A stretch of 64,000 bases of DNA. It comes from CALDSL01 sp039810245. Its GTDB lineage: Bacteria > Chloroflexota > Anaerolineae > Anaerolineales > Anaerolineaceae. Below the pieces are notes generated by a model, which saw only the letters and a list, made by a program, of their open reading frames with translations, was not told the DNA's origin and ran no database searches. Below, one piece after another: positions 25,943 through 34,473 of the stretch; positions within the stretch are counted from its first letter, which is position 1, and the number at the start of each line of letters is the position of its first letter. The DNA lies in assembly GCA_039810245.1 (NCBI GenBank), contig JBDHWQ010000002.1:62001-126000 (forward strand). The letters run 5' to 3'. Position numbers and translations under genes: made by a program.

Positions 25943-28447
25943 CTACGTGTAGCTAGCCCGGTAAAAACTGACCCGTGACACGCTCTGCCCACATGCTGCC
26001 TTATGCCACAGGGTATACAGTGCCGCTTCGGCCAGCGCTGTGTCGCCGCTGTCCAGCAGCGCATAAATACGCTCCAGCAGGCGCTCATCATCCAAACCGC
26101 GCAGGTAGGATAAAGCCGCCAGTCTGTCTTCCTTCGATCCGTTTTGCAGCGCATTCAGCAGCAGCTCCAGCGGCAGGCCTTCAGCCGGCACGCCGACGCC
26201 CTGCTTGCTGGCAAAGGTAATCAGCCAGGGAGCATTGGCCGCCGCTGGTAGCGGGCGCGGTGGATACGGGTCGCCTTGCTCGCGGCCTTCCACGGCCTGG
26301 GCTGCCGCGCTGCGTACCACCCACTGCGCATCTTCCACAGCGGTCTTTTCCAGCAGGCTGGCGGCCCAGCTTGCTGGAATATTCGCCAGGCCCAGCACCG
26401 CCGCGCGGCGCGCCATCAGATTATCGCTGGCAAGCGCCGCTTTCAGCGCCTCGTGACCCAGTCCGCCCTGATTGGCCAGCACTTCCGCCGCCGCCTGCTG
26501 GATGCCTTCATCGCCCTGCAGCAGCGCGGCATTCAAGGCTTCACCTGCGTTGGTCGAAGCATACGCTCCCAGCGCCAGGCACGCGCTGTAGCGCACATCC
26601 GGCGCGGAGTCCGCCAGCAGGCCTAGCACGTCGTTCAACAACTTACCACTTTGCAGCGCGCCTGCGCCCAGCGCGGCCACCTGGCGCACCGCCGGGTTGC
26701 GCAATGCCATCAATTGTTTTACCAATAGCGGCAGCGAGCTGTCACCGCCGGCCAGAAAAGCCGCCATCACGCGCGCGCGCATTCCCAGGCTCAGGTCATC
26801 CTGCTGGATCAGCGTCACCATGCGCCGCAGCACCTGCGCCCGCCAGGGTGTCGCCGCAGGGACGTCTCGCAACCAGCGCGCAACAGCCAGCAAGCCGGCG
26901 TGCAGGGGTGCAGAATCGTTTGTCAAAACTGCCTGGGCCAGTTCCGCGCCCTGTTCACCACGCGCTGCGAAACGCGCCGTCTCGTTCTGCTGCGCCCAAC
27001 CGGGTTTTTGCGCCAGCAGGATCGCGTCGCCCTCTTCCATGCACTGCGCCGCGAAATAACCACACAGCACCGGGCTGGCAAAGCGCAGCAGATCACTGCC
27101 ATGCCGCACCAGCATGCCCGACTCTATCAATGTGTCGATCATCTGTGCGCCGCTTGAGCGCGGCGCTTCTTTGTTCTTACTTCCAAACGGCAGCTTCTTT
27201 TCCGTTGCTGGCTTCGGCGGGCCGGGCGGGGTTTTCACGTCTGCCAGGGTGCGTTCCATCTCGCCGAAACGCAGCGCGGGTTTGGCTTGCGCAACCATCA
27301 ACGCGCCAAGCTGCGCCACTGCGGCTGGTGGAACCCTACCCAAGCCGCGCCGCGCGTGCGCTTCCAGGGCTTCTAGCGCCGTCGCGCCGCGAATATCACC
27401 CGCGTACAGCGCCCAGGCTTTGAGCGTCCACTCCAGCGGCGAGCACAGCTCGGTTTCCGAGGCGAGCCACAGGTTGAGGATGCGTGAATCCACTGCCGGG
27501 CCGGCTGGCGTGGTTTGCGCCAGCTTTTGCCATGCCGCCGCCCACGCCGTAAAGAACTGCTCGCGCTTTTGCGCGTTCCATGCCGCCACGGCCAGCGGCA
27601 CAAACCCCAGGGCACCCAGTCCATCCAACCCATCCGGCGCGCAGGCAGCGATCACACCCAGCCCGGGGAACGAATTCAATACCGCTCCCAGCCACGCGCT
27701 GATGCGTGAGACATCCTGCGGGTGCGTTTCATCCAGTCCATCCATCAGCAGCAGCAAGCGGCCTTCCACCGCCGCGGCGCGGAGATAGCGCGGGATCTGC
27801 GGCTGCGTCAGCACCGGGCTTTGCCCGCTGGTGGTCTTAATCAACGGCAACAGCGGGTCAGCTTTCCATTCCTCGCCATCCAACGTCAGTTCGGCCGCGT
27901 GGAATAGCAGCGGCGTTTTTTCCTGCAAGCCGCCCGGAAGCGACGCGCGCCGCGCCATCTGCGAAGCCAGCGCTGCCAGGATGGTTGTTTTGCCGCTCCC
28001 CGGCTGCCCGATCACGGCGATGCGCGCGCCGTTTTGCAGCGCTTCCGCCGCGCTCAGCAGACGCACCGGGTAGGCCGCAGAAAGCTCCGGCCATTCCGGC
28101 AGGTAGGGGATCACCTGATTGGCAATCGTATTCGGTGAGGCCTGGCCGGGCGATACCAGCGCCGGCGGCGGAGCGACCAGCCCCGGCTCCACCAGCACTT
28201 CATCCAGCGCGAACAGCGGCGCGGCCAGGTGCATGGCCTGTGCGCGTCGCAGCATATCTTTGCGCAGCCCATCGTCCAGCCGGTAGCTGCTTTTCCGCCG
28301 CGCCTGGCGCATCTGGCCACGCACGCGTTCTAGCGCGCGGGGGATGGCGGGTCGCAGCTTGCGCGCCAGCCACCAAAATAAGGTCGCGGCCAGGAATCCC
28401 AGCCAGAAAGACAGCGTATCAAATTTGAAGTTGGAAAAACCGGGCAT
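25943..28447 (-). CDS. Membrane-anchored NACHT-type NTPase with HEAT repeats
   Basis: 834 aa from the ATG at 28447; an earlier in-frame codon (28525) would overlap the upstream gene and delay the anchor. A single N-terminal membrane helix is at about 11-28 (TLSFWLGFLAATLFWWLA). A STAND/NACHT-like P-loop domain follows: Walker A GQPGSGKTT at 147-155 and Walker B LLLLMDGLDE at 231-240. The C-terminal 300 residues are rich in Ala/Leu with repeated helix pairs such as LRNPAVRQVAALGAGAL, LADSAPDVRYSACLALGAYA and LASDNLMARRAAVLGLANI, which are HEAT/PBS-lyase-type repeats. STAND NTPases usually sense a ligand with the repeat part. The role here is unknown. Confidence 0.85.
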   Translation of the reverse strand: MPGFSNFKFDTLSFWLGFLAATLFWWLARKLRPAIPRALERVRGQMRQARRKSSYRLDDGLRKDMLRRAQAMHLAAPLFALDEVLVEPGLVAPPPALVSPGQASPNTIANQVIPYLPEWPELSAAYPVRLLSAAEALQNGARIAVIGQPGSGKTTILAALASQMARRASLPGGLQEKTPLLFHAAELTLDGEEWKADPLLPLIKTTSGQSPVLTQPQIPRYLRAAAVEGRLLLLMDGLDETHPQDVSRISAWLGAVLNSFPGLGVIAACAPDGLDGLGALGFVPLAVAAWNAQKREQFFTAWAAAWQKLAQTTPAGPAVDSRILNLWLASETELCSPLEWTLKAWALYAGDIRGATALEALEAHARRGLGRVPPAAVAQLGALMVAQAKPALRFGEMERTLADVKTPPGPPKPATEKKLPFGSKNKEAPRSSGAQMIDTLIESGMLVRHGSDLLRFASPVLCGYFAAQCMEEGDAILLAQKPGWAQQNETARFAARGEQGAELAQAVLTNDSAPLHAGLLAVARWLRDVPAATPWRAQVLRRMVTLIQQDDLSLGMRARVMAAFLAGGDSSLPLLVKQLMALRNPAVRQVAALGAGALQSGKLLNDVLGLLADSAPDVRYSACLALGAYASTNAGEALNAALLQGDEGIQQAAAEVLANQGGLGHEALKAALASDNLMARRAAVLGLANIPASWAASLLEKTAVEDAQWVVRSAAAQAVEGREQGDPYPPRPLPAAANAPWLITFASKQGVGVPAEGLPLELLLNALQNGSKEDRLAALSYLRGLDDERLLERIYALLDSGDTALAEAALYTLWHKAACGQSVSRVSFYRASYT

Positions 28448-28452
28448 GAATG

Positions 28453-29154
28453 TCAACCTGCGTAGAGGATTCTTCCACAATTCGTGCAGTATGCGACTTT
28501 GTTGGGCGACCGCGCAGCCTGCCATTCCATGGGCGGCAGTTCCGACCCGCAGGCGGTGCAGCAGCTATCTTCGATGCCTGCCACGGCGATGCCGCTCTTC
28601 TTCTTTCGCAGGCTGGTATAAATGTCCAGGGTATTCGTGCTTACCTGACTCGCGGCCGGGTCACGCTCAGCTTGTAGCCGCTCCAGGTCTTTGCGCAAGC
28701 GGCTTTGCTCGCCGAGCAGCGCCGCCGAGCGCGTGGCAAACGCGCCCTGCGCCTGTTCCAGCGCCCGCGCTGCGCTCGTGGCAGTTTGTTCGGCTTCTTC
28801 AAGGGCCAGCATGGCGTCAAGTTGTTTATCTTCCAACGCGGCCATGTGCTTGGTCAGCGAAGCGGATTCATTCTGCAGGTCTTGCAGCTCTTTGGGGTTG
28901 CGCACCCGACCACCGTACAGTGCCGCTTGATTGAGCTCGATCTTCATGCGCTGGCCTTCCACCTGCTCTTCGGCGCTGCGCAGCGCCTGGCGCGCCGCGC
29001 GCATGCCTTTCTCGGCCTCGCTGTGCGCCGACTGCGCCAGCAACACCTCTTGGTCACGATCGAGGGTGTTCTGGATTTCCGCCAGCCGTTGGTGGATCTG
29101 GTCGATTTGGCTGTCTATTTTTTGAAGCCGCGCCAGGTGGAATGCTTCGTTCAT
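28453..29154 (-). CDS. Coiled-coil protein with C4 zinc ribbon
   Basis: 233 aa. Residues about 5-175 are a long antiparallel coiled coil rich in Glu, Gln, Arg and Ala. The C-terminus has a C4 zinc ribbon (CCTACG...YCTNCGRIL). This matches the bacterial family with the zf-RING_7 domain; roles of relatives are poorly known. Start M at 29154 was chosen over 29163 and 29220: a TTGCGT/TATAAT promoter with 17-bp spacing puts the transcript start at about 29155, so the gene is likely leaderless. The NACHT-HEAT gene follows 5 bp downstream and may share the transcript. Confidence 0.85.
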   Translation of the reverse strand: MNEAFHLARLQKIDSQIDQIHQRLAEIQNTLDRDQEVLLAQSAHSEAEKGMRAARQALRSAEEQVEGQRMKIELNQAALYGGRVRNPKELQDLQNESASLTKHMAALEDKQLDAMLALEEAEQTATSAARALEQAQGAFATRSAALLGEQSRLRKDLERLQAERDPAASQVSTNTLDIYTSLRKKKSGIAVAGIEDSCCTACGSELPPMEWQAARSPNKVAYCTNCGRILYAG

Positions 29155-29161
29155 ATATGGC

Positions 29162-29190
29162 ATTATAGAGGCGCGAGGTTGGAAACGCAA
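29162..29190 (-). promoter_or_regulatory. Promoter with -35 TTGCGT and -10 TATAAT
   Basis: On the minus strand TTGCGT (29185-29190) is separated by exactly 17 bp from TATAAT (29162-29167). The expected start is at or within one base of the ATG at 29154, with no room for a ribosome-binding site. This implies a leaderless transcript. Confidence 0.6.
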
Positions 29191-29286
29191 GCCATCCACG
29201 CGCATTATCGCGGCTATCACTTTTGATAAGGCTCTCGCGGATACCGCCCCGGGGAAGTCAAGTATACTTTGCAGCGGAGTCCCGTC

Positions 29287-30807
29287 ATGGAACGAAAGCC
29301 TACCATGCTGTTATCCATCCTGGTGCTGCTGTTGGTCACGCTGCCGTACTGCTTTGCCGCGCTGCAGAGCGACTCATCGGCGGTGTTTGGCGGTTTCATT
29401 GTCAACCAGTTTGACGGCTACTCCTACCTGGCAAAAATGCGCCAGGGATGGCAGGGTTCGTGGACGTTCACTCTGCCTTTCACGCCGGATCCCGGTTCCG
29501 GGGTGTACCTGTTCCTGTTCTATCTCTTCCTCGGTCACCTTGCGCGCCTCACCGGCCTGGGGCTGATCTGGGTCTTTCACATCACCCGCGCCTTGGCCGC
29601 GCTGGCGTTGGTGTGGAGCATCAGCGCCTTTTTCCGCGAGACGATTTTTCCCGACCAGCCGCGCGCGGCGCGTTTATCGACACTTCTGGCCGTCCTCGGC
29701 TCCGGGCTTGGCTGGATCGCTGCCCTGGCCGGGTTGTTCACATCTGACTTCTGGGTCTCGGACGCATTTCCCTTCCTCGCTGCCTATTCAAACCCGCATT
29801 TTCCGCTTGGCTTTGCGCTGATCCTGGTCATTCTGCGCCTGGCATTGCTTCCATTTGACGCCCGCCGGGCCGCGATCCTGTTTATCTGTGGGCTGTCGCT
29901 GGCCATCATTCTGCCCTTCGCGTTGGTAGTAGTGGGCGTGATTTGCGCGGCTGTATTTGCCTGGGACAGCCTATCGCAGCGCAGTTTTCGCCCCTGGAAG
30001 TACATACCCATCTTCGCCGGCGGCATCCCAATTCTGCTGTACCAGGTTTACCTGACCGCGACCCACCCGGCTCTTGCCGCCTGGAATGCACAGAACATCA
30101 CCCTTAGCCCACCGCTGTGGGATTTTCTTATCTCGCTTTCTCCCGCTTTGCTGCTGGGTCTGTTCGGCCTGCCCGCCGCATGGCGCGCGCGCCAGCAGCC
30201 AGCCATGCGCCTGCTGCTGCTGTGGTTCGTGGTGGGCGGGCTGCTGGTGTATGTACCTTTCAGTCTACAGCGGCGCTTCTTTATGGCCTACTTCATTCCG
30301 GTTGCTGGCATGGCCATCCTCGGCGTGCAGGAAATCCTGCGCGCTCATCGCTGGCGCTGGCTGGTGCCGGCGCTGTTCACCACCTCGCTGCTGACCAACG
30401 TCATGCTGATTGCTGCCGGGGTTGGGGGCGTGGCATCCCAGGCTCCCGAGTTGTTCCGCAGCGCGGATGAACTCGCCGCGATGCGTTGGATCGAGAACAA
30501 TACCGCATCGGATGCGCTGGTACTCACCGGCACGCAGACCGGCGCGTATGTGCCCGGGCTTACCGGAAGGCGCGTGATCTACGGCCACGCTTTTGAGACG
30601 GTCAATGCCAAAGCGGTGGAAGCCGCGGTAAAAGCCTTTTTTGATGGAACGGGCAGCCTGGATACCCTTGAGTATGCCACTGAAGTGAATATCATTCTTG
30701 TTGGGCCGCGTGAGGAAATGCCTCCCGGATGGCGACCGCCACCCGGTTTTACGCCTGCCTTCACCAGCGGCGGCGTCAACATCTATAAGCGCGAGCCGGC
30801 CCCGTGA
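29287..30807 (+). CDS. Multi-pass membrane protein, glycosyltransferase-like (copy A)
   Basis: 506 aa from the ATG at 29287, preceded by GGAG with 7-nt spacing. About 11-12 membrane helices. The N-terminal loop has FDGYSYLAKMRQGWQGSW, and the body resembles GT-C-fold (PMT/ArnT-like) proteins. The C-terminal 120 residues are a soluble domain with ALVLTGTQTGAYVPGLTGRRVIYGH. It is a close relative of the gene at 32884, sharing SPPLWDFL / SPPPLDYL and LQRRFFMAYFIPVAGMAILG / LQRRLPEGIWVALVILGVAG-type segments. It is first of four overlapping genes and probably acts in transfer of sugars from lipid carriers at the membrane (inference). Confidence 0.75.
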   Translation: MERKPTMLLSILVLLLVTLPYCFAALQSDSSAVFGGFIVNQFDGYSYLAKMRQGWQGSWTFTLPFTPDPGSGVYLFLFYLFLGHLARLTGLGLIWVFHITRALAALALVWSISAFFRETIFPDQPRAARLSTLLAVLGSGLGWIAALAGLFTSDFWVSDAFPFLAAYSNPHFPLGFALILVILRLALLPFDARRAAILFICGLSLAIILPFALVVVGVICAAVFAWDSLSQRSFRPWKYIPIFAGGIPILLYQVYLTATHPALAAWNAQNITLSPPLWDFLISLSPALLLGLFGLPAAWRARQQPAMRLLLLWFVVGGLLVYVPFSLQRRFFMAYFIPVAGMAILGVQEILRAHRWRWLVPALFTTSLLTNVMLIAAGVGGVASQAPELFRSADELAAMRWIENNTASDALVLTGTQTGAYVPGLTGRRVIYGHAFETVNAKAVEAAVKAFFDGTGSLDTLEYATEVNIILVGPREEMPPGWRPPPGFTPAFTSGGVNIYKREPAP

Positions 30808-32897
30808 AGCGTATACCCGTCTGGCGGCTGCTTCCCATCTTGCCCGGGTTGTGCCTGCTGCCCTTCCTCGGCCGTTTCGCCTATACCGCCTATTCCGCCT
30901 ACACCGACACGGCCATCAGCCATTATCCCAATGTGCTGTTCCTGCAGCAGTCACTGGCGCGTTTTGGGCAGGTGCCGCTGTGGTCGCCAACCATCCTCAG
31001 CGGGTATCCATTTGCCGCAAACCCTCTGAGTGGATTATGGTATCCGCCCGGCTGGCTGGCGCTGCTCTTTCCGCAGCCCCAGGGGATAAATCTGGTGCTG
31101 ATGCTGCACCTAGTTATTGCCGGGCTGGGCATGGTCGCTTTCCTGCGCGCTGAAGAGCTGGAGCTTGTTCCGGCTACCGTGGGTGGGCTGGCTTTCGCGG
31201 CCCTGCCGCGCATTGCGGCGCATACCGCCAGCGGTCACCTGACCCTGGTCTACGCTATCTGCTGGACACCCTGGCTGCTGTGGGCGGTGCGCCGTTCCCT
31301 GGGCCGGCGCTGGCCGGTATTACCTGGCGTACTCCTGGCCGCCATCCTGCTCGCCGACCCGCGCTGGGCGGCGTATGCCGGGCTGCTGTGGATCGCCTAC
31401 CGGCTTTGGTTGTCGTTCCGCTACCGGGAATCACGCTCATATGTAGCTTTCGCGCGTGACGCAGTCAGTACACTGGTGCTGGCGGTCTTGCTGGCCGCGC
31501 CGCTTCTCCTGCCGCTGTCAGAGTACACGCGCCTTTCCACCCGCGCCGCCATGCTCCCCACCGACAGCCTGTATCTTTCGCTGCCACTGGCGCGGCTGGC
31601 AGGCTTTTTTATCCCCAGCCTGGACGGCAATACCGAGTGGTTTGTTTACCCCGGCGCGCTGTTGACAGTTTCCCTCCTGTGGTACCTGTTCCAACCGCGT
31701 ACCTGGCGATTGCGCGGTTTCTGGCTGCTGGTCGCGATCTTGGGCGTATTGTTGGCCCTTGGGCAAAACCTGCCCGGCGGACCGCTGCTCGCGCGTGTGC
31801 CAGGGTTTAGCCTGCTGCGCGTGCCGCCGCGCGCCCTGTTGCTCACCGGATTTGCCCTGTGCGTGCTGCTCGCCTGTTTGCTGCAAGACCTGTCTGCCCC
31901 CGGAGGGCTGCGGATGCGTTCCGCTTATTTTGCGCGGCTGGCGGTAGTCGGCGCGGCCGGGCTGGCTGTGCTGGCCGCCGCAGGCGTGACCCTGCTCAGC
32001 GGCGAGCCGCCGTGCAATTTCTGGTGGGGTGCGGGTTTTTTGTCTGCCGCGGCTGCCTTGCTCCTGTTGCGTGACCGCGGCGCGATCACCGCTCGCGCCT
32101 GGGTGCTGGCGGCGCTGGCCCTGCTGCTGGCTGACAGCCTGGGCGTCGCCGCGCAGAGCATGTATTTCCGTGCGCCTGCCCAGGTGCTTGCCGAGGGCGC
32201 GCCTGCTGCGCAGTGGCTCACTGACCAACCCGGCGTGTTTCGCGTCTACTCGCCGGATTACAGCTTACCGCAGCAGACCGCCGCGGTTACCGGTCTCCAG
32301 CTTGCCAATGGCGTCGACCCGCTCCAGCTTGCCAACTACGCGGATGCGCTCTCTCTATCAGCCGGCATCCCACTGGATGGATATGACGTGGTCTTACCCC
32401 CACTGCAGGAAGATGGCAGCGCCGGCCAACCCGACGCGCAAGCCCTGGGGCGTCTCAACGTGTTTTATGTCATCTCCCGCGCGCAGATCCGCGCAGATGG
32501 GTTCGTGCAAGTTCAGCGCTTTGGCGAGACGCGCATCTATCGCAACCTGAGCGCCTGGGCGCGCGCCTGGGTCGAAACGTCGGTCGGAGAAGTTGTGCCG
32601 GTGGACAACCTCAAGCTCACGCCCAATGTGATCACCCTGACCGCTGTCGGGCCTGGCCGGCTGGTGCTGTCGGAAATCAACTATCCGGGCTGGGTTGCCG
32701 AAATTGACGGGCAGCCTGCTGATCTTGATGGTGACGATCTTCTGCGCGCCATTGACCTACAGGCAGGTGAGCATGATGTGGAATTCAACTTCCGGCCGCG
32801 TTCCGTCTATATCGGCCTCGTGCTGGCAGTAGTAGGCGCGCTGCTCGCCATCGGCATAACGGCTGCAAAATGGAAAGACCGCCATGCGAAACCCTGA
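30804..32897 (+). CDS. YfhO-like multi-pass membrane protein (copy B)
   Basis: 697 aa, GTG start overlapping the stop of copy A (GTGA). About 12 membrane helices, then a soluble C-terminal part ending with one more helix. Signature segments are VPLWSPTILSGYPFAANP and LWYPPGWLALLFP near residues 55-90. Near the C-terminus is LVLSEINYPGWVAEIDG. These match the YfhO family, which in Firmicutes acts in lipoteichoic-acid glycosylation. It is homologous to the gene at 34470. Sugar transfer to a surface polymer is a fair but unproven guess. Confidence 0.8.
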   Translation: MKRIPVWRLLPILPGLCLLPFLGRFAYTAYSAYTDTAISHYPNVLFLQQSLARFGQVPLWSPTILSGYPFAANPLSGLWYPPGWLALLFPQPQGINLVLMLHLVIAGLGMVAFLRAEELELVPATVGGLAFAALPRIAAHTASGHLTLVYAICWTPWLLWAVRRSLGRRWPVLPGVLLAAILLADPRWAAYAGLLWIAYRLWLSFRYRESRSYVAFARDAVSTLVLAVLLAAPLLLPLSEYTRLSTRAAMLPTDSLYLSLPLARLAGFFIPSLDGNTEWFVYPGALLTVSLLWYLFQPRTWRLRGFWLLVAILGVLLALGQNLPGGPLLARVPGFSLLRVPPRALLLTGFALCVLLACLLQDLSAPGGLRMRSAYFARLAVVGAAGLAVLAAAGVTLLSGEPPCNFWWGAGFLSAAAALLLLRDRGAITARAWVLAALALLLADSLGVAAQSMYFRAPAQVLAEGAPAAQWLTDQPGVFRVYSPDYSLPQQTAAVTGLQLANGVDPLQLANYADALSLSAGIPLDGYDVVLPPLQEDGSAGQPDAQALGRLNVFYVISRAQIRADGFVQVQRFGETRIYRNLSAWARAWVETSVGEVVPVDNLKLTPNVITLTAVGPGRLVLSEINYPGWVAEIDGQPADLDGDDLLRAIDLQAGEHDVEFNFRPRSVYIGLVLAVVGALLAIGITAAKWKDRHAKP

Positions 32898-34473
32898 CCG
32901 TCGCTGGCTGCTGCTGTTCACACTGGCGCTTATGGTGCTCACCAGCCTGCCTTACCTGTTGGCGTATCAGGCGGCTGGCTCGGAGTGGCGCTTTACCGGC
33001 TTCTTGCTCGGCGTGGATGATGGTAATTCGTACATTGCCAAGATGCTGCGCGGTGCTGAGGGCGACTGGCTGTTCCGCTCGCCCTACAGTGCCGCTCCAC
33101 AGCCCGGCTTCCTGGCTTTCCTGCCGTACCTGCTGCTCGGCAAACTCACCGCGCCGCCTGCGCAGCACGAGCAGCTAGTGGCCCTGTTCCACCTCTACCG
33201 CTGGGCTGGCGCCTTCTTGCTGGCCTGGGCCATTGACCGCTTCGCAGCTATCTTTCTGACCGACTCTAGGCCGCGCCGGCTGGCAATTGCCCTGGCGTTG
33301 GCCGGCGGCGGGTTGGGCTGGCTGGCCATGCTCGGTTTAGGCCAGTTATGGCAGAATGGCGTACCACTGGAGTTTTACTCGCCGGAAAGCTTCGGCTTTC
33401 TATCCGTATTTTCGCTGCCGCACCTCGAAGTCAGCCGCGCCCTCCTGCTGTTGGGCCTAGCCGCGCATCTGCGACCCCGGTCTGGGCGCCTGGGCTGGCT
33501 GCTGCCCGGGCTGCTCTGGCTGCTGCTGGGCTTCTTCCAACCACTCACAATCGTCACCGGCTGGGCAGTGCTGGGCATGTTCGTGTTGATGCGCGCCGCG
33601 CATTTCCGGGGCAATTGGTCATATCTTCGCGAAGACTTCCTGCGCGCGCTCGTCACCGCGCTCATTTCCGCTCCCTGGGTAGTGTACAACTTCGCAGCCT
33701 TCCAGACCGACCCGTATCTACGCGGCTGGGCGCAGCAAAACCTGATCCTTTCCCCACCGCCCCTGGATTACCTGCTGGCTTATGCGGTGATGCTGGCGCT
33801 GGCTGTGGCTGGTCTGCCCGCACTGTGGCGCAATGACGCTCGCGCGGCCACGCTGCTGGCCGGCTGGCTGGTCGCCTTTCCAATCCTGGCGTATTTGCCC
33901 TATCCACTCCAACGCCGCCTGCCGGAAGGCATCTGGGTTGCGTTGGTGATCCTCGGTGTGGCCGGGTTGGGTCAGTTCACCGGACTGCGCCGCAAAATCG
34001 CTGTGCCGCTGGAGTGGGCTGCATTCCTGCCGGCAGTATTCTTGCTGGCAGGTGCGTTCCTTTCCGCGACCGCACCCCAGACGCCGGCGTTTGTGCCCGC
34101 GGAGCAAACACAGGCTTTCGAATACCTGCGCAGCGAAGCCCCGCGTAATTCGATTGTGCTGGCGTCCTTTGGCATCTCCAACCGGCTGCCCGCCTGGGCG
34201 GCGCTGCGCACCGTCACTGGCCATGGCCCGGAAAGCATCGGCGCGGCTGTGATAGAACCGCGCCTGCAGCAATTCTGGTCTTCAGCGGCGGTCGAGGCGG
34301 ATCGCGCTGCTTTGCTGCGCGATCTGCGCATCCAATATTTGATTGTGGATACGGGAGACGAAACGCCTGTGGAGCAGTGGGATCCATCTACCAGTATTTA
34401 TTTGCAGCCAGTGTTCGCCAGCGCGACCGGGCGGGTGCGAGTGTACGCCGTGCGCGAGGAGCTACTTCCATGA
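32884..34473 (+). CDS. Multi-pass membrane protein, glycosyltransferase-like (copy A')
   Basis: 529 aa; overlaps copy B by 14 bp. Same architecture as the gene at 29287: N-terminal helix, loop DDGNSYIAKMLRGAEGDWLF, about 11 helices, and a soluble C-terminal part with RNSIVLASFGISNRLPAWAALRTVTGHGPES. The matched acidic loop (DG/DD before a Tyr-Leu/Ile-Ala-Lys-Met motif) is at the place where GT-C enzymes keep their catalytic Asp. The substrate is unknown. Confidence 0.75.
   Translation: MRNPDRRWLLLFTLALMVLTSLPYLLAYQAAGSEWRFTGFLLGVDDGNSYIAKMLRGAEGDWLFRSPYSAAPQPGFLAFLPYLLLGKLTAPPAQHEQLVALFHLYRWAGAFLLAWAIDRFAAIFLTDSRPRRLAIALALAGGGLGWLAMLGLGQLWQNGVPLEFYSPESFGFLSVFSLPHLEVSRALLLLGLAAHLRPRSGRLGWLLPGLLWLLLGFFQPLTIVTGWAVLGMFVLMRAAHFRGNWSYLREDFLRALVTALISAPWVVYNFAAFQTDPYLRGWAQQNLILSPPPLDYLLAYAVMLALAVAGLPALWRNDARAATLLAGWLVAFPILAYLPYPLQRRLPEGIWVALVILGVAGLGQFTGLRRKIAVPLEWAAFLPAVFLLAGAFLSATAPQTPAFVPAEQTQAFEYLRSEAPRNSIVLASFGISNRLPAWAALRTVTGHGPESIGAAVIEPRLQQFWSSAAVEADRAALLRDLRIQYLIVDTGDETPVEQWDPSTSIYLQPVFASATGRVRVYAVREELLP

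Noticed and set aside
26260..27423. 387-codon open frame on the plus strand opposite the NACHT-HEAT gene
   Set aside because: Composition is Pro/Ala/Arg/Ser-rich with no motif, no ribosome-binding site, and it mirrors a well-supported gene; GC-rich third positions create such antisense frames.
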